From Bacteroidota bacterium (GTDB taxonomy: Bacteria; Bacteroidota; Bacteroidia; Chitinophagales; Chitinophagaceae), in contig CANJPH010000003.1 in NCBI GenBank assembly GCA_947476145.1, positions 62,001 through 126,000 of the forward strand: a DNA stretch of 64,000 nucleotides, written 5' to 3'. Under the pieces are notes generated by a model. The model did no database searches. It was given only the letters and a program-made list of their open reading frames with translations, and was not told the DNA's origin. Below, one piece after another: positions 25,084 through 33,819 of this stretch (position 1 is its first letter; the number at the start of each line of letters is the position of its first letter). A program made the translations under genes and the position numbers.

Positions 25084-26457
25084 ATGCGTCCATTATTTTT
25101 CCTGGTTTTTTGCTTGCCTTTTATGGCTCAAGCCCAAGTGAATCAAGACAGTGTTGCCATTAAAAAGATGGCTGATGAAATTATGACCAACGGCAAAGCT
25201 TATGATTTGTTAAGAGAGTTGACTAAAAAAATTGGGGGTCGTTTAGCGGGTTCACCTCAACAACAAAATGCAGCTATTTGGGGTAAGCGTAATTTAGAAG
25301 CGATGAAGCCAGATAAAGTATACATGCAACCTTGTAAAACTCCAAACTGGCAAAGAGGCGGTAAGGACTTCGCAGCTATTGTAGGAATAAATGGCAAGCC
25401 TACCAATCAAAAACTAGAAGCTTTGGCTTTAGGTAATTCTCTTAGCAGTAATGGTTTGGTAGAAGCAGATGTTTTGGCGGTTGCTAATTTTGATGAATTA
25501 GAAAAGCGAAAGGATGAAGTAAAAGGAAAGATTGTTTATTACAATAGCGAATTTGATCCCACATTTATACAAACCTTCAAAGCGTATAGTGCTGCTGGTA
25601 CTTATAGAGGTACGGGTGCAAGCAGGGCTGCAAAATATGGAGCTGTGGGTGTAATGATTCACTCTTTAAGTACAGCGCCTGACAATGCACCGCATACTGG
25701 TGGTATGAAATATGATTCAGCCTATCCAAAAATTCCAGCGGTGGCTTTAGGACCTAATGACGCAAAAGCATTGTATGCAAAAGCAAAAAAAGGTACCGTT
25801 CGTGCACAAATTCAAACCTATGGTTTTTTCTTACCGGATGCAGATGAAAATAATGTAGTGGCAGAATTAAAAGGCACAGAGCACCCAGAAGAAATTATCA
25901 CTATTGGCGGCCACTTAGATAGTTGGGATGTAAATGAAGGTGCACATGATGACGGCGCAGGTATTGTACAAACTATGGAAGTATTGCGCGCGATGAAAGC
26001 ATTAAATTATCAACCTAAACATACCATTCGTTTTGTATTGTTTGCCAATGAAGAAAATGGAGGAAAGGGGGGTGCGAAATATGCAGAGTTAGCCAAGTTG
26101 AATAAGGAAAAACATATTCTTGCTATAGAAAGTGATGCAGGTGGTTTTACACCAAGAAGTATTGGTGTGGGTACCACTCCTGCACAGTTAGCGTACTTTC
26201 AAAAATGGACGCCATTGTTAAAACCTTATGGCACTGAAGTGGTTGCTGGAGGGGGTGGTGCTGATATTGGTCCATTAACAGGGTATGATAAAAATATTGT
26301 CATGTCTAGTTTAACACCAGACAGTCAACGTTATTTTGATTTACACCATGCGAAGACAGATGTGTTTGAAAATGTAAACAAGCGTGAATTATTATTAGGC
26401 GCAGTGAATATTGCAGCGTTTATATATCTAGTGGATCAACACGGAGTGAATCCGTAG
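25084..26457 (+). CDS. Exported M28-type zinc peptidase (carboxypeptidase Q-like)
   Basis: The 457-residue protein has a signal peptide (MRPLFFLVFCLPFMAQAQ). A PA-like insert domain lies around 120-265. The catalytic M28 domain follows, with zinc ligands in IGGHLDSWD and GAHDDGAG, the catalytic acid region ANEENGGKGG, and a late His in DLHHAKTD. These correspond to the two-zinc aminopeptidase/carboxypeptidase Q family. Periplasmic dipeptide or peptide trimming is likely; the exact specificity is unknown. I used the ATG at 25084 because it begins the signal peptide directly. A hairpin element and then a terminator follow. Confidence 0.88.
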   Translation: MRPLFFLVFCLPFMAQAQVNQDSVAIKKMADEIMTNGKAYDLLRELTKKIGGRLAGSPQQQNAAIWGKRNLEAMKPDKVYMQPCKTPNWQRGGKDFAAIVGINGKPTNQKLEALALGNSLSSNGLVEADVLAVANFDELEKRKDEVKGKIVYYNSEFDPTFIQTFKAYSAAGTYRGTGASRAAKYGAVGVMIHSLSTAPDNAPHTGGMKYDSAYPKIPAVALGPNDAKALYAKAKKGTVRAQIQTYGFFLPDADENNVVAELKGTEHPEEIITIGGHLDSWDVNEGAHDDGAGIVQTMEVLRAMKALNYQPKHTIRFVLFANEENGGKGGAKYAELAKLNKEKHILAIESDAGGFTPRSIGVGTTPAQLAYFQKWTPLLKPYGTEVVAGGGGADIGPLTGYDKNIVMSSLTPDSQRYFDLHHAKTDVFENVNKRELLLGAVNIAAFIYLVDQHGVNP

Positions 26458-26458
26458 T

Positions 26459-26535
26459 TTATTTTGAAATACCTATTCCTTGTCTCGCCCTGCGCAATGC
26501 TCGAAGGCTCGACGCAGAATAGTATTTCAAAATAA
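26459..26535. repeat. 77-base long-stem palindromic element with GC-rich core
   Basis: A perfect 14-bp inverted repeat (26459-26472 with 26522-26535, TTATTTTGAAATAC) continues after a single bulged C into TATTC/GAATA. It encloses a 38-base core much richer in G+C than its surroundings, which has an inner CTGCG/CGCAG pair. It starts one base after the peptidase stop codon, has no T tract, and a separate terminator follows. It resembles a dispersed REP/MITE-like unit, though only one complete copy is visible here. Confidence 0.75.
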
Positions 26536-26567
26536 TTGAATAGTTTATCCAATATATAAATAAAGTA

Positions 26568-26598
26568 AAAGAAGCCCCGACAAAATCGGGGCTTCTTT
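26568..26598. terminator. Bidirectional terminator between peptidase and carB fragment
   Basis: A perfect 13-bp stem AAAGAAGCCCCGA / TCGGGGCTTCTTT with a 5-base loop lies between convergent genes and can serve both. Confidence 0.9.
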
Positions 26599-26625
26599 AT
26601 GATTGGTATAATCGAAGTTAAAATT

Positions 26626-27819
26626 TTAACGAGAAAGGTTCATGGAACGTTCTTTGTACAATGTTCTGAAGTAAGGATCGCGTAAATCTTTGATAAAACG
26701 AATGGCTTCTCCTGTACTCTTCATCTCTGGTCCTAATTCTTTATTGACCCCTGGGAATTTATCAAAACTAAATACGGGTTCTTTAATGGCGAATCCGTCT
26801 AATTTTTTCTCCATGGTAAAGTCGGTAAGCTTCGCAACACCCAACATTATTTTAGTGGCAATATTTAAATAAGGTATTTGATATGCTTTTGCAATGAACG
26901 GTGTAGTTCTAGAAGCTCTTGGATTGGCTTCAATCACATATACTTGATCATCTTTAATAGCGAACTGAATATTTATTAATCCCTTTATATTTAAAGCCCT
27001 TGCAATTTTCTCACTGTAAAATTCCATGGTCGCCACAATCAATGGTGTTAAGTTAAATGCGGGTAGTACTGCATTACTATCACCACTGTGAATACCTGCG
27101 GGTTCAATATGTTCCATCACACCCATTACGTGAAAAGTTTCACCATCAAAAATAGCATCCACTTCTGCTTCCTGACATCGGTCTAAGAAATGGTCAATCA
27201 AGATTTTATTATCTGGAATATGTTTTAATATACTTACCACTGCAGTTTCTACTTCTGCATCATTAATTACAATACGCATTCTTTGTCCTCCAATTACATA
27301 GCTAGGTCTTACCAGTACAGGGTAACCTACTTTGTTGGCTACTTCTATCGCTTCCTCTGCTGTATACGCTGTACCATAATTTGGATAAGGAATACTTAAC
27401 TCTTTTAACAAGTCACTAAAACGGCCTCTGTCCTCTGCGATATCTAAACTGTCAAATGAAGTACCTATAATTTTAATCCCTCTTTCTGTTAAACGCTTTG
27501 CTAATTTTAAGGCAGTTTGTCCACCCAATTGTACAATCACTCCTTCTGGTTTTTCCAACTCTATAATTTCCCAAAGATGTTCCCAAAACACAGGCTCGAA
27601 ATATAATTTATCGGCCATGTCAAAATCGGTGGATACGGTTTCGGGATTACAGTTGACCATGATGGCTTCGTATCCCGATTCTTTTACGGCGAGTAATCCA
27701 TGTACACAACAATAATCAAATTCAATACCTTGTCCAATTCTGTTAGGACCACTTCCTAATACAATAATTTTCTTCTTTTTGGATGGGATGGATTCGTTGG
27801 AGTTCAAATTGTTGCTCAT
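26626..27819 (-). CDS. carB: Carbamoyl-phosphate synthase large chain, C-terminal synthetase half only
   Basis: The 397-residue protein matches the second ATP-grasp half of CarB (E. coli residues about 550-940): KIIVLGSGPNRIGQGIEFDYC, NCNPETVSTDFD, VQLGGQTALKLAKRL, PVLVRPSYVIGGQRM, EVDAIFDG, and VIEANPRASRTTPF. It begins with its own ATG and a short polar leader (SNNLNSNESIPSKKKK). The first half (carboxyphosphate domain) is absent, and the MGS-like regulatory domain that ends E. coli CarB is also missing. Upstream are 79 non-coding bases and then umuC, so this is not a local frameshift. A separate N-half gene elsewhere is expected. Confidence 0.85.
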   Translation of the reverse strand: MSNNLNSNESIPSKKKKIIVLGSGPNRIGQGIEFDYCCVHGLLAVKESGYEAIMVNCNPETVSTDFDMADKLYFEPVFWEHLWEIIELEKPEGVIVQLGGQTALKLAKRLTERGIKIIGTSFDSLDIAEDRGRFSDLLKELSIPYPNYGTAYTAEEAIEVANKVGYPVLVRPSYVIGGQRMRIVINDAEVETAVVSILKHIPDNKILIDHFLDRCQEAEVDAIFDGETFHVMGVMEHIEPAGIHSGDSNAVLPAFNLTPLIVATMEFYSEKIARALNIKGLINIQFAIKDDQVYVIEANPRASRTTPFIAKAYQIPYLNIATKIMLGVAKLTDFTMEKKLDGFAIKEPVFSFDKFPGVNKELGPEMKSTGEAIRFIKDLRDPYFRTLYKERSMNLSR

Positions 27820-27898
27820 AAGTATAAAATTGGGTAAAAATACGATAGCGAACCCATTTTTACGAATTTTTGTAAAAGGGGTTTTCCACTATCTGTGT

Positions 27899-29194
27899 TT
27901 AGCGGACCGTACAAAGTTCATCCCAGCGGGTGGTATAACGTTTACTGCGCTTTTCACTGCGCATTTTCCAGTTTTTATGGGTGCCGGTGGTACCAAATTT
28001 GAGCACATCATTCCTATAAGCGGCGTTCATATTGTCAATAACATTCATTAATTTTTTGCGTCTTGCGTCGGCGGGTTCCACAAATAAGTTGGTTTGCAAT
28101 ACATTATCGGGGACTAGCTCGCTTACAATGACGCCTGCTTTTTTATAAATTTGGCCCTGTTCAAATAAGGTTTTCCCAATGGCGAGGGCGGCTTTTATAA
28201 TATCGGGGGTAAGGTTGCTGGGGTTGTCTAAAACGGCATAGCCACTTACCTGACTGCCTCGATGGTAGTGGCTGTGTTCGGAAGGGTTATTTTGGGGAAC
28301 GGGTTTGAGCAGTAAAAAAACCTGCACAAATTTGGCCGCACTATGTTGTCTTCTTAATTTTTCGCAACAGCGTGTGGCATAGGTAGCTAATGCTTCTTCA
28401 ACGTCCTGCCAACTACTTACGTCTCTTCCAAACATACGCGTAGTAGCAATCATTTTTTTCTCGGTACGTGGTGCTTGCATTTCATGGGTAGGTAATCCTT
28501 TTAATTCTCTAATTAATTTAATACCGGTAATGCCCCCTAAAAACTTTTTGCCCCAACTTAGGTCTTTCATGCTTAATGCCAAAGCGGTGTGAATCCCATA
28601 CACTTTTAATTTTTCGCTATACTTATAACCAATGCCCCAAACATCTTCGATAGGTGTTTTTTGTAAAGCAGTTTGAATTTTTTGGGTGCTGTCTAATATC
28701 ACCACGCAATTGGTTTGCAGTTTATTTTTTTTAGCCAGTCGGTTGGCTACTTTGCTTAATACTTTATTGGGGGCGGCACCAATAGAAACGGAAATGCCCG
28801 TCCAGTTTTCAATGGTATTTTTTAAGTGTATACAAAAATCATACAGATCTTTTTCGGCAATATGTTGTAAGTCCACAAAGGCTTCGTCCACCGAATATAC
28901 TTCCACATGACCCGGTGGGAGTAAGGATCGCATGGTTTCCATTACCCGCCAACTGAGGTCCCCGTATAAATGATAATTAGATGAGAAAGTGTGTACGCCA
29001 AATTGTTTAATCCTTTCTGCTTCTTGAAAATAGGGGGCTGCCATGGCAATCCCTAATTTTTTTGCTTCATCGGAACGAGAAACAATACAACCATCGTTAT
29101 TGCTTAAAACAACAATGGGTGCATTTTGTAAAGTGGGTGCAAAAAGTCGCTCACAGGAACAATAAAAACTATTACAATCAATAATCGCTTGCAA
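27899..29194 (-). CDS. umuC: Y-family DNA polymerase UmuC
   Basis: The 431-residue translesion polymerase carries the Y-family active site: IDCNSFYCSCER with the first metal Asp, NNDGCIVSRSDEAKK, VEVYSVDEAFVDL with the Asp-Glu pair, ISVSIGAAPNKVLSKVA, and EDVWGIGYKYSEKL (helix-hairpin-helix). Length and C-terminus fit UmuC rather than DinB. The start is a TTG at 29194: an in-frame stop lies upstream with no ATG between, and the next in-frame ATG would delete the catalytic strand. It is the second gene of an operon with umuD, 58 bases downstream of it. Confidence 0.92.
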   Translation of the reverse strand: MQAIIDCNSFYCSCERLFAPTLQNAPIVVLSNNDGCIVSRSDEAKKLGIAMAAPYFQEAERIKQFGVHTFSSNYHLYGDLSWRVMETMRSLLPPGHVEVYSVDEAFVDLQHIAEKDLYDFCIHLKNTIENWTGISVSIGAAPNKVLSKVANRLAKKNKLQTNCVVILDSTQKIQTALQKTPIEDVWGIGYKYSEKLKVYGIHTALALSMKDLSWGKKFLGGITGIKLIRELKGLPTHEMQAPRTEKKMIATTRMFGRDVSSWQDVEEALATYATRCCEKLRRQHSAAKFVQVFLLLKPVPQNNPSEHSHYHRGSQVSGYAVLDNPSNLTPDIIKAALAIGKTLFEQGQIYKKAGVIVSELVPDNVLQTNLFVEPADARRKKLMNVIDNMNAAYRNDVLKFGTTGTHKNWKMRSEKRSKRYTTRWDELCTVR

Positions 29195-29252
29195 GGGTAT
29201 AAATTTTATGCGCGTTTATTTTACGCAGTAGGTGGAGCAGTATTTTGAAATA

Positions 29253-29696
29253 TTACAAACTATGAATCACATAGGTCACCACGCCCCATGTTTTATAATC
29301 TTGTAACTGTTCAATATGAATGGCACCGTATTTTTTATTTTCGGGTAGCAGGGTAATACTATGTGTTTGCATTTGTATGCGACGCACTAAAAATTCACCA
29401 TTCAAAATGGCTACCACTACTTTGCCGGATGCAGGTGGAACGCTTCGGTCCACAATTAAAGTGTCTCCAATATGAATGCCCGCACCTAACATGGCATCGC
29501 TGTTGACCCGAAAGAAAAAAGTGGCAGGTTTGTTGTGAATGAGTTGCTCATTGAGGTCAATCCCTCTTTCCATAAAATCGTCCGACGCTGCTCCAAAACC
29601 GGTGGCATTGGCCTGTATAATTTGACTGGACTGGTAGTTTTTATTAATCTGTTGGGTGGCCATGCCCTCGCTAGGGTCTATATCTATATATTCCAT
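29253..29696 (-). CDS. umuD: UmuD-like S24 protein with altered catalytic residues
   Basis: The 147-residue protein aligns with UmuD along its length (MERGIDLNEQL, GIHIGDTLIVDRS, NGEFLV) and precedes umuC. By eye, however, the catalytic Ser of GDSM is Ala68 (NSDAM), the catalytic Lys of FTVKK is Arg105 (FLVRR), and the Cys-Gly cleavage site is Thr32-Gly33. If right, it cannot self-cleave to UmuD'. It may act uncut, or Ser66 two residues earlier may replace the lost serine. The ATG at 29696 is preceded by tandem CTAAAT palindromes that may be the SOS-type operator. Confidence 0.82.
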   Translation of the reverse strand: MEYIDIDPSEGMATQQINKNYQSSQIIQANATGFGAASDDFMERGIDLNEQLIHNKPATFFFRVNSDAMLGAGIHIGDTLIVDRSVPPASGKVVVAILNGEFLVRRIQMQTHSITLLPENKKYGAIHIEQLQDYKTWGVVTYVIHSL

Positions 29697-29700
29697 AAAA

Positions 29701-29735
29701 CTAAATTTATTAGCAATATTAGCTAAATTATTTAG
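29701..29735 (-). promoter_or_regulatory. Tandem palindromic boxes upstream of umuDC (candidate operator)
   Basis: CTAAATTATTTAG (29723-29735) is a palindrome with 6-bp arms, and CTAAATTTATTAG (29701-29713) is a near copy 22 bases away, about two helical turns. Between and overlapping them is TTAGC-N7-GCTAA (29710-29726). The position, 4-39 bases before the start, suits repression of the umuDC damage operon. The binding protein is not known. Confidence 0.45.
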
Positions 29736-29792
29736 TATTTTTATGAATATTTTCTAGTGGTCATTTTGTACCTTGGGGGCTAATTGTGTGTT

Positions 29793-30884
29793 ATGGAGAA
29801 GCCCTTTTTTATTGACCCGAATATTGGCCGGGCTAAGACGATAGATACCCGTTTTTACCTAGAAACCAAATGGTTAGAAGCCTCTAAAGAGAAAATATTT
29901 GCCCCAAGTTGGCAATATATTGGTCATACCGGCATGGTGGCTAAGGCAGGGGATGCGCATCCCGTTAAATTATTGGAAAACTATATACACGAGCCCTTGG
30001 TGTTGACTCGTGATGCCGAACAGCATGTGCATTGCTTGTCCAATGTGTGTACACACCGAGGCAATTTAATGGTGTATGAACCTTGTAGTGCACAAAAACA
30101 TTTACGTTGTAAATATCATGGTCGCGCTTTTCATTTGGATGGAAAATTTATTTCCATGCCGGAGTTTACAGCTGTTGAAAATTTTATTCCAGAAAACAAT
30201 CACTTGCATCATTTGCCATTGTATCAATGGGGGCCATTATTATTTACGCAACTAAAAAAAGGGTTAGGTCCTGAATTATTTTTTAGCCAGATGGAGCAAC
30301 GTATTGGATGGTTGCCGATAAATGATTTAGTGTTTGATGCATCTAGGTCCAACGATTATTATATCAAAGCCAACTGGGCCTTGTATTGTGAAAATTATTT
30401 GGAAGGTTTTCATATTCCATTTGTACATCCGGGGTTAAATGCGTTTTTAGATTTTAAAGATTATGCTACGGAGACATTTACTTACGCGAGTTTACAACTG
30501 GGTATTGCAAAGGACGATGAGCATTGTTTTGAAATGCCAGCAGGGCATTCCGATGCAGGCAAGCGTATTGCAGCCTATTATTTTTGGGTATTCCCTAACA
30601 TGATGTTCAATTTTTATCCTTGGGGTTTGTCTTTGAATGTAGTCACACCCATAGATGCAAGTAATACTAAGGTAAGTTTCTTAAGTTTTGTATTTGATGC
30701 AAGCAAATTAGGAAAGGGAGCAGGGAGTGGACTAGATACGGTAGAGCAGGAGGATGAAGCAATAGTACAAAATGTACAGCAGGGAATTCGTTCTCGCTTT
30801 TATCATTTTGGACGTTATGCAACGCAGCGTGAACAAGGCACGCATCATTTTCATAGTTTGTTGGCAAATTTTTTAAATCAGTAA
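29793..30884 (+). CDS. Rieske non-haem iron oxygenase, alpha subunit
   Basis: The 363-residue protein has an N-terminal Rieske [2Fe-2S] domain with CTH-x17-CKYH ligands (CTHRGN ... CKYHGRAFH) and a C-terminal ring-hydroxylating-type catalytic domain with iron-binding His in ENYLEGFHIPFVHPG. FPNMMFNFYPWG is typical of the family. The substrate is unknown; aromatic compounds, betaines or sterol-like molecules are possible. No reductase or ferredoxin gene is adjacent, so electrons must come from elsewhere. The start is ATG at 29793, the first in frame after a non-conserved TTG. It faces the TonB receptor. Confidence 0.85.
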   Translation: MEKPFFIDPNIGRAKTIDTRFYLETKWLEASKEKIFAPSWQYIGHTGMVAKAGDAHPVKLLENYIHEPLVLTRDAEQHVHCLSNVCTHRGNLMVYEPCSAQKHLRCKYHGRAFHLDGKFISMPEFTAVENFIPENNHLHHLPLYQWGPLLFTQLKKGLGPELFFSQMEQRIGWLPINDLVFDASRSNDYYIKANWALYCENYLEGFHIPFVHPGLNAFLDFKDYATETFTYASLQLGIAKDDEHCFEMPAGHSDAGKRIAAYYFWVFPNMMFNFYPWGLSLNVVTPIDASNTKVSFLSFVFDASKLGKGAGSGLDTVEQEDEAIVQNVQQGIRSRFYHFGRYATQREQGTHHFHSLLANFLNQ

Positions 30885-30917
30885 GGTTTTTTTTATGTGT
30901 AATAATCTATTAAAGGA

Positions 30918-33719
30918 TTAGAACTTGAAAGTTAGTTTGGTAAACAATCTTAAACCATTGTATCCCATTTGAACACCATCCCAAGGGCCACCCGTTTCAT
31001 TATCACCTGCCCACCATTTTGCTTGTGGATTCACTGCAAAGTCAGGATGTACATTAAAGATATTATCCGCACCAATAATTAAAGTAGTGGTTTTGCGCAC
31101 TTGTATATTCATATAAATATCGGTAGTGAATTTTCCTTTATAGTTGAAAATTTCAGGAACCAAGGTATTGCCTGTTTCGTCTGCATCGGCAGGCACCTGA
31201 GGATTGATACCGTCTCCGTTCACACCAAATCCTGTTAAAGCAACGTCACCAAAGTAAGTAACTCTTGCACCCAAGCTTATTTTGTTTTTAGTGTAATCAA
31301 AACTTGTCGAGAACTTAGATTTTGGAGCAGAAGCTTTTAAGAAATACTTTTCACGATCGTTAAAGAAAGTATTTGCATTGTATTCATTGGTATTTAATGC
31401 ATCCGGAATATGTACTTCGTCAATGGCAATGTTTTGGAAGTTGGCTACAAATAAAATTTTAAAACGTTCCGTATTGGAAATTTTCTTTTGGTAGTCGGCA
31501 ACCACGTCAATACCTGTGTTGGTTGTATTTACTGCATTGGCAAAAAACTGTGCAGTAGAAACACCCAGCGTATTTAATTTACTAGTTAACTCGGCAGGTA
31601 AACTCGCGTCCGAAGCGCTAAATAAACCAGACAATACTACGCGGTCTTTCATTTTAATACTGTAACCGTCTACTGTGAAAGTTAAGCCCTTAGCAGGTTT
31701 CCAAGAAAAACCTAAGCTTGTATTAATGGATGTTTCTTGTTTTAAAGCAGGGATACCGGCTAATTTTGTTAATGCATCATCGTTATTGGCAATTCTAGAT
31801 TGAACCAATTCTCCTCCAGAAAAAGAAGTTAAGGTATTGCTGAAATATTTTTGTTGTAAGGAAGGTGCACGGTAACCAGTGCTAAAAGATCCTCTAAAAT
31901 TAAAATTATCAGCTGCTTTGTAACGGAAGGAAGTTTTAAAAGTACTCACGGCACCAAAATCAGAGTAGTATTCTAATCTTATAGCGCCTGTTAATAATAA
32001 TCTTTCAGAAGGCGTGTACTCTAAGTCACCATAAGCACCTGAAACCAATCTGTTTGCATTTACTTTATCTGCAGGACTGAAGCCTGGGAAGCCTTGTGAA
32101 CCTGGCGCTTGCTCTAATCCATAAGTATTAGTGAATAATTTATAAGATGCGGGCTCGCCTCTAAAAATAGAGTAGTTTTCAATTCTAAACTCTGATCCAA
32201 AAGAAACTTTCACGCCACCATCATTTACTTTACCAAATTGTTTTGATAAATCTAAATTGGTCGTGTTCTGTAAAAACTTAAATCCACCATCATCAAAATG
32301 GGTTTGTTCAACACTGCCAATATTGGAAGCGTTGAAAGTGCCGTGTCCAAAATAATGAAAATTATTATAGCCAAATGCATTACTAAAATCCCAATCCCAT
32401 CCTGTTGTAGATGTTTTTGAAAATCCTGTAACCATAGAGATGTCCTGAATTTTAGTTTGGATACGAGGATTATAAGTAGTGTCGCCTGAACCGGTAACAA
32501 ACATAATGCTAGGCACATAAATTAAACTACCATTCGGTTTCACGGGGAAACGAGTAGGCTTCGCTGACCAGTTTCTGGAATAAGCGTAAGCGTCGGAATT
32601 TTTTGAATTCATTCCGCCAAATGCATAAAATTTAATGCCATCACCCAATGGAACTTCCATATTAAACATGGCACCCACCGATTGTAAAGAACCATCTCCA
32701 AATCCACGTCTCCAAGTATTGGTGGGCAAGCCATCTTTCATAGTAATATCGCTTGAAGCTGCTTGACGGAAAGTTTTTCCTTGATCTAAAACATCAAAGG
32801 ATAAATTAATAAATCCTCCTTGTTTGCCAATATCAAATCCGCGATTTGCAGAAAATGATTTAGTAACACCGTCAATGGCATTGCCTGTTAAATATTCTTT
32901 TTGATCTTTAAATTGAAGGGTATTGAATTTTTTATCATAGTAGCCTGCGATGCCTGTGGTAATATTCCATTCGCCCGTATTTTTTCTTAATACAATATTC
33001 ATAACCCCAGCAATTGCATCCGATCCATATTGTGCCGATGCACCATCACGTAAAATTTCAATTCGGTCTACAGATGATTGAGAAAATCCGTTCAAATCCA
33101 CACCCGATCCTGCACGGCCTCTGGTTCCGAATAAGCCAACAAATGCAGTGCTATGGCGTCTTTTGCCATTAATCAAAACTAAGGTTTGATCAGGCCCCAG
33201 TCCTCTTAGTGTCCCAATATCAATATGATCGGCACCATCTGAACCTGATTGCTTATTATAGTTAAAAGAAGGGGCAACATAATTGAGCGTCGAAGTTAAA
33301 TCCATACGCGCTGTATTAATGCCAACATCCGAAAGCTTGATTACGTCTACTGGTACAGGGGATTCTGTTTTCACTCTTCCTGCACCACGACTACCTACCA
33401 AGATCACATCTTGTAAGTCCGCTATAGTGGCAGTAAGTTCAACAGTTATGTTACTACTACTGATTATAATTTTTTTAGTTTCAAATCCTACCGAGCTTAA
33501 TTCAAGGGTTTCGCCCATTTTAGCATTGATAGAGAATTCGCCATTTTTATTAGTGGCTACCGCTGCTTTACTGGAGGTTAATTTTACAGTGACACCCTCT
33601 AAACGAGTGCCTTTGTTGTCAGCAACCGTTCCTGTTATTTTCTGCGCCTGAGCCATTGCGCTTACTGTTAAAAGTGTAAGAAAAAAGGAAGCCAAAACTG
33701 GTTTTACTAATTTATACAT
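30918..33719 (-). CDS. TonB-dependent receptor with CarboxypepD_reg-like domain
   Basis: The 933-residue outer membrane receptor begins with a signal peptide (MYKLVKPVLASFF...SAMAQ) that fixes the start at 33719. A beta-sandwich domain (about 27-110, KITGTVADNKGTRLEGVTV) is followed by a TonB-box/plug domain (IDIGTLRGLGPDQTLVLINGKRRH, VDRIEILRDGASAQYGSDAIAGVMNIVL) and a beta barrel ending in the aromatic strand LRLFTKLTFKF. No SusD partner is next to it, so it is probably an iron, cofactor or small-molecule receptor and not a SusC glycan transporter. The substrate is unknown. Confidence 0.9.
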   Translation of the reverse strand: MYKLVKPVLASFFLTLLTVSAMAQAQKITGTVADNKGTRLEGVTVKLTSSKAAVATNKNGEFSINAKMGETLELSSVGFETKKIIISSSNITVELTATIADLQDVILVGSRGAGRVKTESPVPVDVIKLSDVGINTARMDLTSTLNYVAPSFNYNKQSGSDGADHIDIGTLRGLGPDQTLVLINGKRRHSTAFVGLFGTRGRAGSGVDLNGFSQSSVDRIEILRDGASAQYGSDAIAGVMNIVLRKNTGEWNITTGIAGYYDKKFNTLQFKDQKEYLTGNAIDGVTKSFSANRGFDIGKQGGFINLSFDVLDQGKTFRQAASSDITMKDGLPTNTWRRGFGDGSLQSVGAMFNMEVPLGDGIKFYAFGGMNSKNSDAYAYSRNWSAKPTRFPVKPNGSLIYVPSIMFVTGSGDTTYNPRIQTKIQDISMVTGFSKTSTTGWDWDFSNAFGYNNFHYFGHGTFNASNIGSVEQTHFDDGGFKFLQNTTNLDLSKQFGKVNDGGVKVSFGSEFRIENYSIFRGEPASYKLFTNTYGLEQAPGSQGFPGFSPADKVNANRLVSGAYGDLEYTPSERLLLTGAIRLEYYSDFGAVSTFKTSFRYKAADNFNFRGSFSTGYRAPSLQQKYFSNTLTSFSGGELVQSRIANNDDALTKLAGIPALKQETSINTSLGFSWKPAKGLTFTVDGYSIKMKDRVVLSGLFSASDASLPAELTSKLNTLGVSTAQFFANAVNTTNTGIDVVADYQKKISNTERFKILFVANFQNIAIDEVHIPDALNTNEYNANTFFNDREKYFLKASAPKSKFSTSFDYTKNKISLGARVTYFGDVALTGFGVNGDGINPQVPADADETGNTLVPEIFNYKGKFTTDIYMNIQVRKTTTLIIGADNIFNVHPDFAVNPQAKWWAGDNETGGPWDGVQMGYNGLRLFTKLTFKF

Positions 33720-33819
33720 AGGGGTTATTTTTAATGAATTTACCACTTTTTCTCATTTTTGAAATTATAACGTTTAATTAATTACTTTTAAGTCTAATAA
33801 AAGGAGCATTTTATACCCT

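Noticed and set aside
27851..27885. Hairpin-like sequence between umuC and carB as a terminator.
   Set aside because: The arms pair imperfectly and no T run follows on the minus strand.
27820..27898. Possible frameshift that cut the N-terminal half off carB.
   Set aside because: The upstream 79 bases have no CarB-like frame and umuC follows, so the half is truly absent here.
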